Source: Syngnathus acus (Eukaryota > Chordata > Actinopteri > Syngnathiformes > Syngnathidae). From it: a DNA stretch of 64,000 nt. The notes beneath the pieces are model-generated. The model saw nothing but the letters and a program-made list of their open reading frames with translations. It had not been told where the DNA came from and did no database searches. Positions 21,643 through 41,059 of the stretch are shown here, in pieces. How positions within the stretch are numbered: position 1 is the stretch's first letter; the number at the start of each line of letters is the position of its first letter. Made by a program: the position numbers and the translations under genes. The DNA is taken from contig NC_051097.1 in assembly GCF_901709675.1 (NCBI RefSeq), positions 11,386,039-11,450,038 on the forward strand, read 5' to 3'.

Positions 21643-21765
21643 AATGCATCTGCAGAATTTGTCTTGGTGTCAGTTTTTTTTTTTTTTAATTATGTGATAA
21701 AATTGCTACAAAGCAAAGAAACTTTGATTTATTTCTGGACTACACGTGTCGCTCTCTTTGCCGTA

Positions 21766-21771
21766 AATAAA
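21766..21771 (+). terminator. surf1: surf1 poly(A) signal AATAAA
   Basis: AATAAA lies about 125 bases after the surf1 stop codon. This fits a short 3' UTR ending before the convergent rpl7a terminus. Confidence 0.6.
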
Positions 21772-21957
21772 GAATGCTAAATATAGTAGGAGCATAATTT
21801 ATTGAGTGCAATTGGTAGAAAACTCCACTCGGTCCAGTTGACGGAATTTTGTGGCGTCATGTGACAATTTACCCGTCAGCATAAACAAATGCCTCAAAGT
21901 AGGCAAGATAAACAAAAAAAAAAAAACTGTGCCAAGTTGGAACATAGATTTTCTATT

Positions 21958-21963
21958 TTTATT
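21958..21963 (-). terminator. rpl7a: rpl7a poly(A) signal AATAAA
   Basis: AATAAA on the minus strand begins only about ten bases after the rpl7a stop codon at 21974. This implies the very short 3' UTR typical of ribosomal protein mRNAs. Confidence 0.75.
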
Positions 21964-21973
21964 GCAAACAATT

Positions 21974-24482
<2,509 letters not shown>

Positions 24483-25291
24483 GTCGGCTCAGGCTAAAAG
24501 GAGGAGCGAGAGCTGCTGCGAAACGGAAATACCGCGAGGCTTCGCTACTGCCGACGTGGTCTGGACCGGCCGATCTGGAATCAGTTTTCACGCCTGCTCT
24601 TGATTCATTCGTGCAACTAAAAAACGTCTCTAGCATACTCAGGATCAGCTTTACCGCGTATAAAATACTCGACGTCATTTTAACTGTCGCATAACATGAT
24701 CGTTTATTAAATTGTATTAATTTAACAGCATTGCAAATGATTTCAAATCACGACAACCATGATGTATTTTCTGTTCATACATGTATTTCTTATTTTTTAA
24801 TCATGCGTTCGCGTGACGTCACGTCGCTAGCTGCTTCCCAGCCCTGCGACGTGACGTGCGCTACGCTTGGATGACAGAAGGGGAGTGAGCGAGTGAGTGA
24901 GCGAGTGAGTTGTTTTGGGTCGGAAGGGGGGCAATTTCTCGTCTTGTCATTCGGCTCAATCGCCTCGTCTGCATCCACGGTGCTTTGTTTCCCTGCATTA
25001 TGAAAGTGATCTTCCCGTGACAACTGTCCCACCTTAGGGTAATTACGAATTTATAAATGTCATGGCTGCGGCCGGTCGGTGATTTGGCATTTGTAGAAGG
25101 ATCTCCTTCCTCGAGCGATCCTTCCACTCCTGCAGGCCTCTTTTTCCCCTTCATTTCTTTTCTTTGTTTACATTTGAGAATGCCATGATGTCGTTATTAC
25201 GAAAGGTCGCGTTTCGATTCCGGTTGTGCCATCGTTGAAAGCTAGTGTTAGCTTGTCATCTGACTTGTTGTTTTCCAGCTCATCTACGAGA
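24483..25291. promoter_or_regulatory. Divergent promoter region between rpl7a (-) and usp20 (+)
   Basis: The rpl7a side (24483-24530) holds a pyrimidine-rich TOP-type start region on the minus strand (CTCGCTCCTCCTTTTAGCC). The usp20 side has GTGACGTCACGTC near 24813, a CRE-like palindrome, and CpG-rich sequence around 24830-25150 that should hold the noncoding first exon of usp20. A probable acceptor (TTTTCCAG) lies at about 25271-25278, just before the usp20 start exon. A GAGT/GAGC repeat lies at about 24885-24910. Confidence 0.6.
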
Positions 25292-29778
<4,487 letters not shown>

Positions 29779-30284
29779 CGTCGCGCTGGCGTTCGGCGCC
29801 CTCTTGTGGCCGGCTCGTGCATCCGGTGATGCCAATTTTGTACTCTTCGAGTCGCTGACGTCAGCACTTTTCTCACGACAGACAGCTGCCTTTCAAATCC
29901 TCCTCAATGTTGCCCCCCTTCTTCGATTGCTTCTCCCGACAGCGCTTTCCCGCTCCCTCCCACGCAGCTGAGGAATTTGGCGCCTGGATGAAGACGGGTG
30001 ACCGACCGACCGACCGCCGTGAGTAGATTGGAAACGTGCGGGACGCAATGTTTTTCGTTTTTTCCCCCCTAATATATATATAATTTTCAAAACTCACAAT
30101 GTCATGGCTGTAAACCGCAGGCGACGCCGCCCAGAGATGTGAACGACTTGTTTTTTTTGTTTGTTGTCAGGGTGCCTATTTTTAACTTGCGTAGCAACCT
30201 GCTACCACAACACCATCAATCAAACACACGTCGGCGCCCTCAGGAATGTCTCACAAGTGTCTAGCATGCACACGTGCAGTACAA

Positions 30285-30290
30285 AATAAA
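30285..30290 (+). terminator. usp20: Probable usp20 poly(A) signal AATAAA
   Basis: This is the first AATAAA after the usp20 stop codon (about 510 bases downstream), on the coding strand. Confidence 0.5.
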
Positions 30291-31059
30291 ACAAAACAAA
30301 AACTCACAGGCGGCAAAGTTCAGATAAATGTCAAGTACATCCCTTTCAATACGTTCAGTGTTTGATAACTTTTGGTGTTTGCGTGCACTCTTGTTCTAAA
30401 ATGCCGAATTTTTGCTGCAAACGCAACTGACACGATGATCAAGACTGAACTGACAGCAGTGTCAAGAAAAAAACAAGTTCTATTTGATGATATTAACAAA
30501 TGATAAAAATGCACCTTACTTGTATGCTCCTTTTCAACTTGAGAGAAATTTGAACCGCAGACGTTTGTGAGGTTGTCAGGCTAGCTTAATGCTAACATAT
30601 AATGCAAACCATAGAGTGGCTCACGTTAATTAGCATAGATTAGCACATCAATTAGTTCCAAAACTGAATGCTGCCTTAACACACTCGCTGCAGCGACACA
30701 AATAAATATTCACCTAAAGGCGTCAATAAGAAGTCGATTTTTCCATGATTTGAAAATGACTACTTTTACAGTGCAGTAGTCATTTGGAATTGTGCTTGTG
30801 TGCGTTTTGCTGGTGTGGCAGCACGTAGCATGGCGGGAAATTTCTTTCCCCCTTGAATCGTTTGATGACGGTGTTTGTGCAAATGCTTTGAAATCATCAA
30901 CAGTGGTTGGCCTCATTTCAACGGGATGTCTTAATGTGTATGTGTGCGTGTGTGCACATGGTGTACTGATGCCTTGCTTAAATGATTAAAGATGTTATTA
31001 TCAAATCATGTCACGCCTTTTTTTGCTGTCATTATTGGAGAAGAACAACCGCTCACTGC

Positions 31060-31210
31060 ACGGTGGGGCGACTTGAACCCGTGACCCAAGCGCATGAAGG
31101 ACACCCGGCCGACGCCTGACTCACCCGTGCGACGGCTTCTTTGGATCCAGGTCCAGGAAGGTCCGGCCGGGTCCGGAGGTGCTTGTCGGAGCTTGATTGG
31201 AGGCATCTGC
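31060..31210 (-). mobile_element. Possible tRNA-derived SINE fragment
   Basis: The minus strand contains GGGTCACGGGTTCAAGTCGC, which resembles a tRNA B box in its usual SINE context. A clear A box and tail are lacking, so this is a fragment at best. Confidence 0.3.
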
Positions 31211-31801
31211 GGCTAAAGCCGAACCGTGGCACGGACTTTCATTTCTGGACCTGGATTGTCATCGTAATGAGAAATACAATCAAAAATGTGAAACTGTTAG
31301 GGCTGAGGTGATCATTTCTCTGATGTTGTCATGAGTAATAACATCCTAGTTTGATCTCCAGTGGAAACTTTGCAAGTGTCGCAAGCAATGCTGAGGCACG
31401 CAAGCTCCTATTTGGCCCGCAGTCATCGTATTTTGCCAGCCTGACCGCAAAAGGTTTTCCGGAAAGTAAAAAAAGAAAACATCTGGTGCGCCTCTTCGCC
31501 CTCATTGGCTCTGTCCCGGCCGGGGGCAGCGGTGATGCATGTTTGGACACCTCACGTGTCGGGAAAACACGGCAGAATCCTCAATGAATTCTTTGGCTCG
31601 CCACCTCAGACAGCCACCGTGAATAATACGCCACCGTCATCATCATCATTTGAGTCAGTGGCTGCGGGGCGGGCTCAGGCACACTACAAATAGCAGCCCC
31701 CCTCTGCTGCGACTTTCACTCTCCCGCACTCCTGCTCTTGTTTCGGATTCTCTGGAAGTCTCGCCGCCAGCACCGCAAGGAAACTTCAACTCATCGCCGT
31801 C

Positions 31802-32503
31802 ATGTTAAGAAACAACGATGTCTTCTCCTGTTTTGTTTTCTACGCCGTGGTGCTGCTCCTCAAAATGTACCTTCTGGCCTTCATCACCGGACAAGTCAGG
31901 CTGCGCAAGAAGGTGAGTGAGTGAGTGAGTGAGTGACTGCGTGAGTGAGTGACTGACTGACTGACTGACTGAGGCTCTGTATGGATGGATGGAAAGAAAG
32001 GTTTGTGGATGAAAAGAGGATGTCTGGATGAATGGACATGTGAGCGAGTGAATGCTCAATCTGTCCCGGAACTTTCCTGACGCGTGTTATTTTGTCGCAA
32101 ATGGAAGGCTTTTGCCAACCCGGAAGACGCAATGAGGCACGGAGGACTGCAATATCACAGGCTGGACCCCGACGTGGAACGATGCCGTCGGTAAGTTGGA
32201 CACGCTGGTCCTAGCGTTGGTGGACTTTGCTGACACTGTTTCTCGCACCACAGAGCTCATCGGAACGACATGGAGAACATCTTCCCGTTTCTGTTCCTGG
32301 GCGCCATCTACTCCATGACGGGCCCGTCCCTGGCGACGGCCCGCCTCCACTTTGTGGCCTTCACGGCGGCCCGTGTGCTGCACAGCGTGGCTTACCTGGC
32401 CGCCCTGCCGGCGCCCACCCGCTCGCTGGCCTACGTGGCGGCGCAGGTGCCCTGCCTGTCCATGGCGCTGCAGATCCTGGCGGCGGTCGCCGCCTACGCG
32501 TAG
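31802..32503 (+). CDS. ptges: Microsomal prostaglandin E synthase-1
   Basis: This MAPEG-family trimeric ER membrane enzyme converts PGH2 to PGE2 with glutathione. Three exons: 31802-31912, 32108-32190, 32254-32503 (444 nt, 147 residues; human 152). The first helix is CFVFYAVVLLLKMYLLAFIT, followed by the family signature GQVRLRKKAFANPEDAMRHG, whose aspartate corresponds to human Asp49. Then come DPDVERC and RAHRNDMENIFPFLFLG, and TRSLAYVAAQVPC, with the Arg-Ser pair corresponding to human Arg126-Ser127. All catalytic and GSH-binding positions that I can place are kept. Intron 1 starts with a (GTGA)n repeat that overlaps the donor. Confidence 0.95.
31913..31971 (+). repeat. (GTGA)n/(CTGA)n microsatellite beginning at the ptges exon 1 donor
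   Basis: The donor GTGAGT after AAGAAG is the first unit of a GTGA repeat. It runs with one interruption into GACTGACTGACTGA up to about 31971. Confidence 0.9.
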
Positions 32504-35500
32504 CTGCGCCAGCCCGACTCTTTGCCGGATCTTTCTCGAAGGTGGCGGGCGACGGCTTTCTGAAGTGACGCCCGAGCTGCTCGTTCTCAGCAACCTGGAA
32601 GGCGAGACGCGCCGTGCCCGTTAGCATCCAAAAGTTCTCTCGTTCGTAACGATTCGTAGACACGAGGTGACGCCATTTATGATGGAAACATTTTTGGGGA
32701 AGCCCGCACTGTAACCCGCACGTTTACACACAAACATTTTGTCTGTTTGTTGTGACAGCATCAAGGATGGGGTCACGCTGGCTGGCTCCTTTGACCCATT
32801 TGTATTTTTCTCTACTTGAAAACTCGAAGGAAGCTGAATATTTTGTTATATTTATTTATTATTTAACATTTTGGTAGTTTTTGTGTGTGTGTGCAAGTTG
32901 AAAAATAAAAGCTGAGAAACCGGACACGTGTTGAGAATCGCCGCTTTCGTGACGTGTTCTTTCTCAACGTGCTTGGGAAGAAATGTTGATTTTTGTTGTT
33001 GTCAGTTTTACAGGCAACTTGAAGCATCTTCTAGTCACGTAGCTAGCTAGCGAGTGAGTGCGGGGCCCCCCGCTTTCTGTCCAATTCCCTCGGCATTCCT
33101 GCGCCTGTTATGCAATTGCCTTGATATGCCGAGGGGCCCCCGAGCCAGGGCGGGAGGGGGTCAGCCGGCACAGCCATTACGGCATCAACCTAAAATGTTC
33201 TTTTTATCACCTCCTGCCTCGAGGGGATGTTTTATGATATTCCTACAAAAAAAAGGGGTGTTTTTTTTTTTCTCCACAGTGATTTTGCAACTAGCTGTGA
33301 CTCATATTACCAAGCCGGAATTCTGGGCCATTATGGAGTTTTCCTCAAGGACAAAGGAAATAGGAGCGCGTAGGAGCGTGAGGGAGAAGCCAAAAAATCC
33401 AAGAAATGGGCGTGGCCATAACTTTGACATGCGTCAGCGTGCAAAATGTTGGATTAGTAGTCAAAGTGATGACACATTTGACACAGTTACATGGCAAAAT
33501 GCCCTTGATGAGGAAATTTCGACATACTTAACTACTATCCAGAGTTGCAATACCAATCATAATCATCATAGAAATTTGATTTCATATTTTTATCAACGAA
33601 AAAACGTAGTTTGGGGTCATTGTGTCATTAAACGTGGGCATATTGGGACAATACTTACACATTTAGGAAGCCCTCGTTGTGTGCTTTAATATGAGATCTG
33701 ACTTTTTTTTTCTCATATTTGATCCTGTCTGGAGTCAATTGGAAGCAAAAATCTGTTTATGGACATCATTTCACAGAGCATATTAACACAATATTTACCT
33801 GAAGCGCGCATTAAATGACACACACATAATCGCAAAAAGTTTGGCTTACTTTAAGCAGAAGTCTGTGTGGCCTTAATTGCAAAGATCCAATCGTGGTGCC
33901 TTGGACGTCTTCTTCTGTTTTATGACAGTTGTCAAACAACTCGCGGTGCACTACCGCCACCTTCTGGAATGGAGTGATTTAATGCACTGTAGCAGAGCAA
34001 AATGAAATATGCCAGTCAAAGAAATATTGGATTCCAATCTGAAAGATTTTTCAAATGCTTTTTTGGCATTTGACTGGTTGGTCCAGTGCGGGTTGGATGT
34101 TTTGCTCTTCCCCCTCCCTGGATTTTCCAGGCCGCTTCCCGTCAAGAGGCCCTGTTTGTGTTGGAACGGTCGGCGAGAGGCCATAAAACGAGCGGGAAGC
34201 AAAGAGAAACTCATTCTTGGAATGGAAATAACCCGAGCACGTCGACAAATGCGTCAGCACTTGACAAAGGGCTGAAATTTCATAAATATTTATGACATAT
34301 CAATAAACAGAAAGACTTACTTTCACAGCGGTGGTCTACAGCACTTGTTTCAAATAACTGCTCCAATAATCATCATCATAACAACAATAATAATAATAGT
34401 CGTCATCATCATCGTCATAATAAGCTCTGCTTCATAATTTGAGGCCACATTTGATACACAAACATTTACAAGTAGTACTTGGCATTAAAAACAATGGCGG
34501 TACAATATTTTTAAGACACTTGGTGTTGGTTTTTTTCCACGTGTGTGTGTGCGTGTTTTGTTTCATTGGATAGCACAAAGAGGTTCAGCAACAATCCAAC
34601 AACAACAACAACAACAAAAACTAAAGAGCCAAAGGGAGGTAGACAAAGGAAAACAAAGAAGCAATAAGACGGGAACCCGGCCGTCATAATAAACATGAGT
34701 GGAGGACCTTTGTAAACATTGCGTAACATTTTGCGTGCGTGTGTGTGTGTGTGTTAACGTTTCCTGGTTTGAGGAAGTGACGAGGTCATGCAAAGTTCTA
34801 TGAAGGCTGCTGCGGGGACTGGCCCTTCAAAAGCTGGATTGATTGGACTTCAGATTGTGATGCTGAGCGAGCTCTTTCAAAAGGGTGCATTTGGAACAAA
34901 GTGCTCATTTGATAAATACAGCCAACCCCCCCCCGTTGCTATATCGCGGTTCGTTTCAAAATGATCTTTTACAATATTCAGTTAGAATTGGTACCAATTT
35001 TGTTTCCATTTGCTTCGGAGATGTTGGGCAAAAACAAAAAAAACTCTGGTGCGCATTTCTTGTAATGAATTTGTACTCTGGTTACCTGGAAAAGGACTAC
35101 AATCATGGCTGCTAGCGCCAAGCCCTGAAGGAGGTGACGCAGATTCCACTGGCGCTGGCTGCTGGGAAATGGCACTTTGGGGAAGGAAAGTCCTCCAGCC
35201 CTCCTTTCAACCTGTGAAAGGGCAATTAGCCAGAGAAGAGACCATTTCTGCTCTTCTTACTAAATAAGAGAATAAAATAGATTTGTTTTGATAGAATACA
35301 TCTAGAAATACGCTTCATGGCGCCACTTTGTGTACAAACAGACTTCTACAAGCGACATTTTTTCCAAAATATAATCAGCACATCTCGTGATACCACACTT
35401 AAATTATCTAATTGGGGTTGAACCTGACACCGGTCGCCACTCTTTGGGTATTGATTACGAACACTCGCACACTGACACATCCGTCGGACGCGGTGGCCAT

Positions 35501-35873
35501 CTTGAACGAGGGGAGACAAAAATAACATCAAATAAAAAAATGAAATAAATTTGCATGAAAAAAAGAAATCAGCAACAACAACAACAAAAAAAAAACACAA
35601 TAGTCTACTACTCACAGAAAATTTGGATTATTGAGCTTTTGGGGGAAATTTCAGGATCAATACACGAGTTTCACTGGTGACCTTTTCAAAGCGTTTATCT
35701 GGTTGTTGAATGTTTCGGGGTCTTACAATTACACCGTAACACGCACGCACACACTCTCTCCCTCTATATGTATATTTTTTCTATATGTCTTGAAATGTCA
35801 GCCCAAAATCCCATTTTTTTGTGAGCAGTGTCAAAAGGTACACGAGTGAGAGAAGTGCACAAGGGGATTGTCG
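32504..35873. other. ptges 3' UTR and convergent spacer up to garnl3
   Basis: The ptges 3' UTR ends after AATAAA at 32904-32909. An A/T-rich spacer follows. A 211-codon ORF at 33054-33689 has no recognisable domain, and I do not call it a gene. Simple repeats include TAATAA/TCATCA stretches around 34370-34420 and GT runs near 34740. The right end should be the garnl3 3' UTR; no AATAAA for it was recognised with confidence. Confidence 0.5.
32904..32909 (+). terminator. ptges: ptges poly(A) signal AATAAA
   Basis: AATAAA lies about 400 bases after the ptges stop codon, downstream of a short GT run, on the coding strand. Confidence 0.6.
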
Positions 35874-38553
35874 TCACTTGAGGTCCAGGACGTCTTCCTC
35901 GAAGGACGCGGCGAAGGCGCCGGCCAGGGGCGGAGGACTTTCGGCCCCGAGCACCGATGTTTCTGGCTCCGCCTCCAAAATAGACGCCGCGTCCAAGTCG
36001 GCGTCGCCTGCCTCCGAGTCCAATCTGATGAGCGGGGAAAATTGCCCAGATGAGCTCATACACCGCATGGGACGGTTTCATATTGTCAGCCCGAGTTGGA
36101 CGGCATCTGACCTGTCGCTGTTGGTGGACATTAGCGCTCGCTCTCTGGGCTCCTCCGCCGCCACGTTCTTTTTGCTGGCTTTCCTCGCTTTGGACACGCC
36201 GCCGTCTGATTTACTGCTCGGTTCTTCTGTGAGACCTGTTAAAAAGATGCGCGTGTGTGTTATTTACTACATAAACAATATTGCAGAAAGAAGCGCAAAG
36301 CATGTTTACCCAGCAGCTCCTTGCGCGTGCGGCTAGCTATCTCCTTGATTTCCATGCGGGACAGGGAGAGCGAGTGCGTGGCCGAGACGAGGGGGCCGGC
36401 GCACGCCACCGGGACGGGAGCGGCGGGCGGCGCCGTCAGCACCTTGTTGACCAGCGGCGATTTGAGCGGCCTCTCCACGCTTCGGCCCACCAGGTTGCAC
36501 AGGGGGATCTTGAAGATGTGCTTACACGCCGACTCGCCTGGGAGTAGGACACAAGAGAGCTTGAGGACAATAAAAATATGCGTAGGGAAAGAAAACATTT
36601 GAAAATGTGGGTTTCTTTGGAGCACGGCCAAAACAAGCTTTGGCAGTTGCCAGTGGCCACTGGGGGGCGCTGCCGCTCCCAAGAGCTATCTGATGAAATG
36701 CCAGCACACGCCTTGCGGCTTATTCGGGTCAATCGGGTGATTGGCGTCATCCGGCCAATGAGATAGGATTTTATTTGATTTTTTTACGAGGGCTCTTAGT
36801 GCTAATTGCTGCAATGACATCACCTGCCCCCGCCCCACACCTCCCCCAAGGAGCTCCACCCCCTCATCCACTTCCTCCTCCCTTTTGGAGGCGTCGTTAT
36901 TTGGACTGGGGCGGACAAAAGTCTCCATGGCGACAGTAGTGTGCAATCTATAAATCACCCCCCCCCCCCCTTCCATAGCGACCTCATCTGCTTTCAGGCA
37001 CCAACTACTCCGCACGCAATTTGGAGCTTTGTCATCGCAGCGCTGACTGAAGCGTCGCTCGAATAATTCAATTTGAAACACGACAACACAAACTTGGGGT
37101 TTCGAATCTGGGTAAGGCTTTTAAATTGGGGTTAGGCTTTCAAATGATGAGGTAAGTGGAAAAATAGGACAAGACATGAGACATTCACGTAACATTCCGG
37201 CGACGTCGTTCACGATACCTTCAGCGTCCTTCGACGTGTAAAGCGAAAGCTTGGTACCGTAGGGGATTCGTATGGAATCTGAAAGCAAACCAAATACCTT
37301 ATTGGCCAAAATCAGCACCTGGTGGGATTTTTATTCTCCGAGAAGGCTTACCGTCCCCGAGGGGCGAGGGGAAAACGGGCATCTCGTAGCCGGTGGGCGT
37401 CTGCGGGGAACTCTGCGAGCTGGCGTCCCTGGAACTGCAGTTGGAGGCCGAGCTCACCGGAGCCGAAGACACAAAGTAGATGTCCGACTGCCAAGATTGA
37501 GATGAGGGAGAGCACACTTCACTTTGTGCGTGAATGAAACACGAGCGTGTTGTTATTGCCCGGCAACCGAACACATCGACCGCCGGCCCCGCTGTTTCCC
37601 GGCGGGCTCGTAAAAGCGGGCGAAACCGGAGCGCTGAGACGGCATTATGCGCCGATGCTGAAAGGAGACTTCCTCTGGTGAGGAGAGCCCAACGCTGCTG
37701 CCACAAAGTGTGGCAACCACAAAAGGAGATTGGTGGACAACCCACGACGACATCCAAAGGACCTCATGAGTTCCGCTGTCCGAAGAAGGCAAATACTCCG
37801 CTCCACATTCTCGCAAAAAATCCGGTACTGACCCGCGAAGAGGCCAGCTGCAGCTCCGGGACCACCGCCGTGTACACCAGGTTGCCGTTGACCACCAGGC
37901 GGATCTCGATGGAGTCGGTGGTGAAAGCCAGGATGTATGGGAAGGCGCACACTGGAGAGAAAAACAAACACCGGCGGAAGGATGATAGATCAGCACATGT
38001 TATGCTGCCCCCTACTGATCTGGAGTGTGAAATGCTCATTACATTTTGTAAAACAGTTGCTTGAATGTATAGTGTGTAGTGTGTGTGTGTGTAAATACGG
38101 GAAGGCGCCGCTAATGAGCGTACATGCGGCATGACGCTTCATGGCGACGGCAAGCGCATGTGGCATCGCCATGGCAACGTACCAATAGCGTTGGGCATCT
38201 GGTTCCAGCTGAATTGGAAGTCGGAGGCGTTGGACTGGATCATGGGCGTGGAGCCGTTGAACGGACACACTTTCTTGTACGAGCAAATATCTGCCAAAAG
38301 AAGGAATTAAGAATGAGAATTTGTTGGCTGTGGAAAAAAAAGGGACCTCAGTGTACGCACAATTGTAACACAAGAGCAGCCCGGCCTCGCCATCCTCGTA
38401 CACGTCGATAGCTGCCACAAAATTGACCTGAGAAGAGAAAAGCGCCATTGTAACAATGAAAAGCTTTCTTCCGTGGCATATCACCTGCTACGCTAGCATT
38501 ATGCTAGCAGACGTTGGCTAAACAATTCTGTAGTTTGCTGGAAATGTACGCCA

Positions 38554-38637
<84 letters not shown>

Positions 38638-41018
38638 CCCTGTTGGCGTCGACGTGGTGCAGCCGGTAGGCGTCGCCCGTGCTCTCGTTGATCAGGTCAA
38701 ACTGATGCTTGTAGCCCACGCAGATCATGTTGTCGTTCTCGCCCGTCGGCCCGTCCACCAGCGCCATCACGGCGGGCGGGTCGCACAGGCAGATCTCCTA
38801 GCGGAAAGGAGCGAAACCCATCGGATGACATTTCCGTCATCCGCGGTCTGAGCCCGTGCGCGGCGGCGCCGTACCCGAATGTACTGAAACTCCTCCACCG
38901 GCGAGTCGACCCCGCCCACGGCGCTGAAGCCTTCGAAGCGTTTGCGGGTGATGAGGAGCAGCTTGTTCCGGATGGCCGCCACGATCCTCAGCTCTGAGCC
39001 GTGGTGTGTGTTGATGGAGTACAAATGGCAACCTGGCAGCACGGGCCGAGGCTGTCAGTCACGTGGGCGGCCATCGGTCGGTCGGTCGGTCAGGGCCCAC
39101 CTTTGGTTTTCTCCAGTTTATTCTCCCGGCTATCGCACTTGCCCCGGGCCTGTTGGCGCTCCTCCAGGCCTCTCCTGAGCGTGCTCAGACGGAAGACGTA
39201 CAGTCGAGCGTCCTTCCCTGGGACAGACACGAGCCTTCATTTTTACGCTGCGTCAGCAGAAGTAGCCGTACAATGTCAGGAAAATACTGATTGTCTATCT
39301 TGGGAGACAACGAGCATGAATATTTGGCCCCGCCCCTGCAGTGACAGTATCGATAGAACAACAAAATATTGCGATCACACCGTCGGGCCTGGTTATCCTG
39401 GAAGATGCGCGTTTCCTGCGAGAAGCCCGTCAAGGAGCCGTAAAATGTCGGGGGAAATGCGGCGCTGCGGTGGCGTGGCGCCATCAAAAGCAAATTAATC
39501 GCATTTGTCAGGATGAGGCCGAGCGGGAAAATTGATGACGCGCTCTTCGGATGCGGCCGTTTTCCTGCCGCGCGTGTTCTTCAGACACATTTCCTTTGGC
39601 TCCTTAAGGATAAACGGAGCCAAACGACAGCATGCTAGCGACGTGACATCGGGTCGATAAGCTCAGTGAAGCAAAGGAGGTCGGCTGCCGCCGACGCGTC
39701 CGTCCGCTGCCAAAGCAAAACGCTGCACAGTGACGGATCCTCGGCTAGCTTGGGGGAGAAAAAAAAAGAAAAATCTGCTAAACTGCCTTCACCTTTGTCT
39801 GCTCTGGTGATGAGCAGGTCCTGAGGCTCAAGTATGTGCATCTGCTTCACCGCCAGCGTCTTGTCAAACACCTGCGCCGCCGCCGCCGGGAGAGCCTGAG
39901 CCTCTGCCGCACACAATAGCCAGTCGTAAGCCAAAAAAAAAAAGAAAGGTCAAATCTGACCAGAAAAAATAAATAAATAAAGGAAATGAAGGGTTGACGT
40001 TGGTGGCGCTCACCGGTGCTGGATGAAGGCAGATCAGGGCCTGGACGGGAAAAAAAAAAAACCCACACACACACACACACACACACACAGCATTGACATT
40101 TGAGTGGTTCAGTTACATTTTTGTCATAGTGAGTTGAGGAGATGAATGAAAATAAAAACGTCACAAAGCTGGACAAGAAAAAAATAAAAGGAGCGTCCGT
40201 ATCAATCAGCTGCTTTTTTTTGATTGCCAATTGAAGGGCAGAGGGACTGAGAGAGAGGACAATTGCAATGAACTCACCGTCCAGCAGTAGGACCCCCGCC
40301 GTGTCGGTGGCCACCAGCAGCGACTGGCCCCACGAGTCGGCGCACACCACCTCGTGAGGGAACGCGCTGCAGAACGACTGCGACTCCCACGGCTGCCGCA
40401 CACGTGCACGCACGAACGCACACACACACGTCAGAGCGGCTGTTTGCGGCCACGAGCCGAAAGGCGTCACCTCTTTTCTGCACAAGCCGGTGGTGACCAG
40501 GCTGGTGGGGGCGTCGCCTCTCACGATGGTCTTTAGCTTGAGAGCCTGCGCGGTGCAGAGCATTTGATTTTGGTTCCAATTCTGTGCTTACGTCGCAATC
40601 CCGCTTGCGCTTTGACCTGGCCGATCCTGACAAACTCAGCCTGGCGCGCCTCCTCCTTCTTGCGCGCCGACTTGGGCGACTCGGGCAGCACGTCGCTGAA
40701 GGAGCGGCGGTTCAGCATGTTCTGCGGGGAGAAAGGGACCTAATGGGTGGCGCCGGCGCACAAACACGATGGAGGTGGAAGACAGCACAAGAGGCGTCTT
40801 AGAGAGGCCCGGCACGGCAAACTGTACAAAAGTCCATTTTTCAGTCGTCTGTATTACAACATGCTTAATAAAACTGAGCGACTACAAGTAAAAATCTACA
40901 TTCAGCCGTTTTGTTGACAGTACGAGGCACGTGCGACTTAAGTGCGTGCCTGCGTGCGTGAGCAGCTTTTGCCTTTTCGGCTTGACAGTGACAGCCAGAG
41001 TCAGCTGGGAGGAAACAC

Positions 41019-41059
<41 letters not shown>

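Larger units (their letters stand above)
29779..31801. other. usp20 3' UTR and usp20-ptges spacer
   Basis: The usp20 3' UTR probably ends after AATAAA at 30285-30290. From about 30300 to 31000 the DNA is A/T rich with no gene seen. A tRNA-like fragment (GGGTTCAAGTCGCC on the minus strand, near 31067-31085) may be a SINE remnant. The last 150 bp are the ptges promoter and leader. A CTCF-like motif lies at 29796-29811. Confidence 0.5.

Noticed and set aside
33054-33689. 211-codon plus-strand ORF downstream of ptges
   Set aside because: No domain, signal, splice context or family resemblance. It includes a homopolymer stretch and A/T-rich spacer sequence. A chance ORF is the better reading without RNA evidence.
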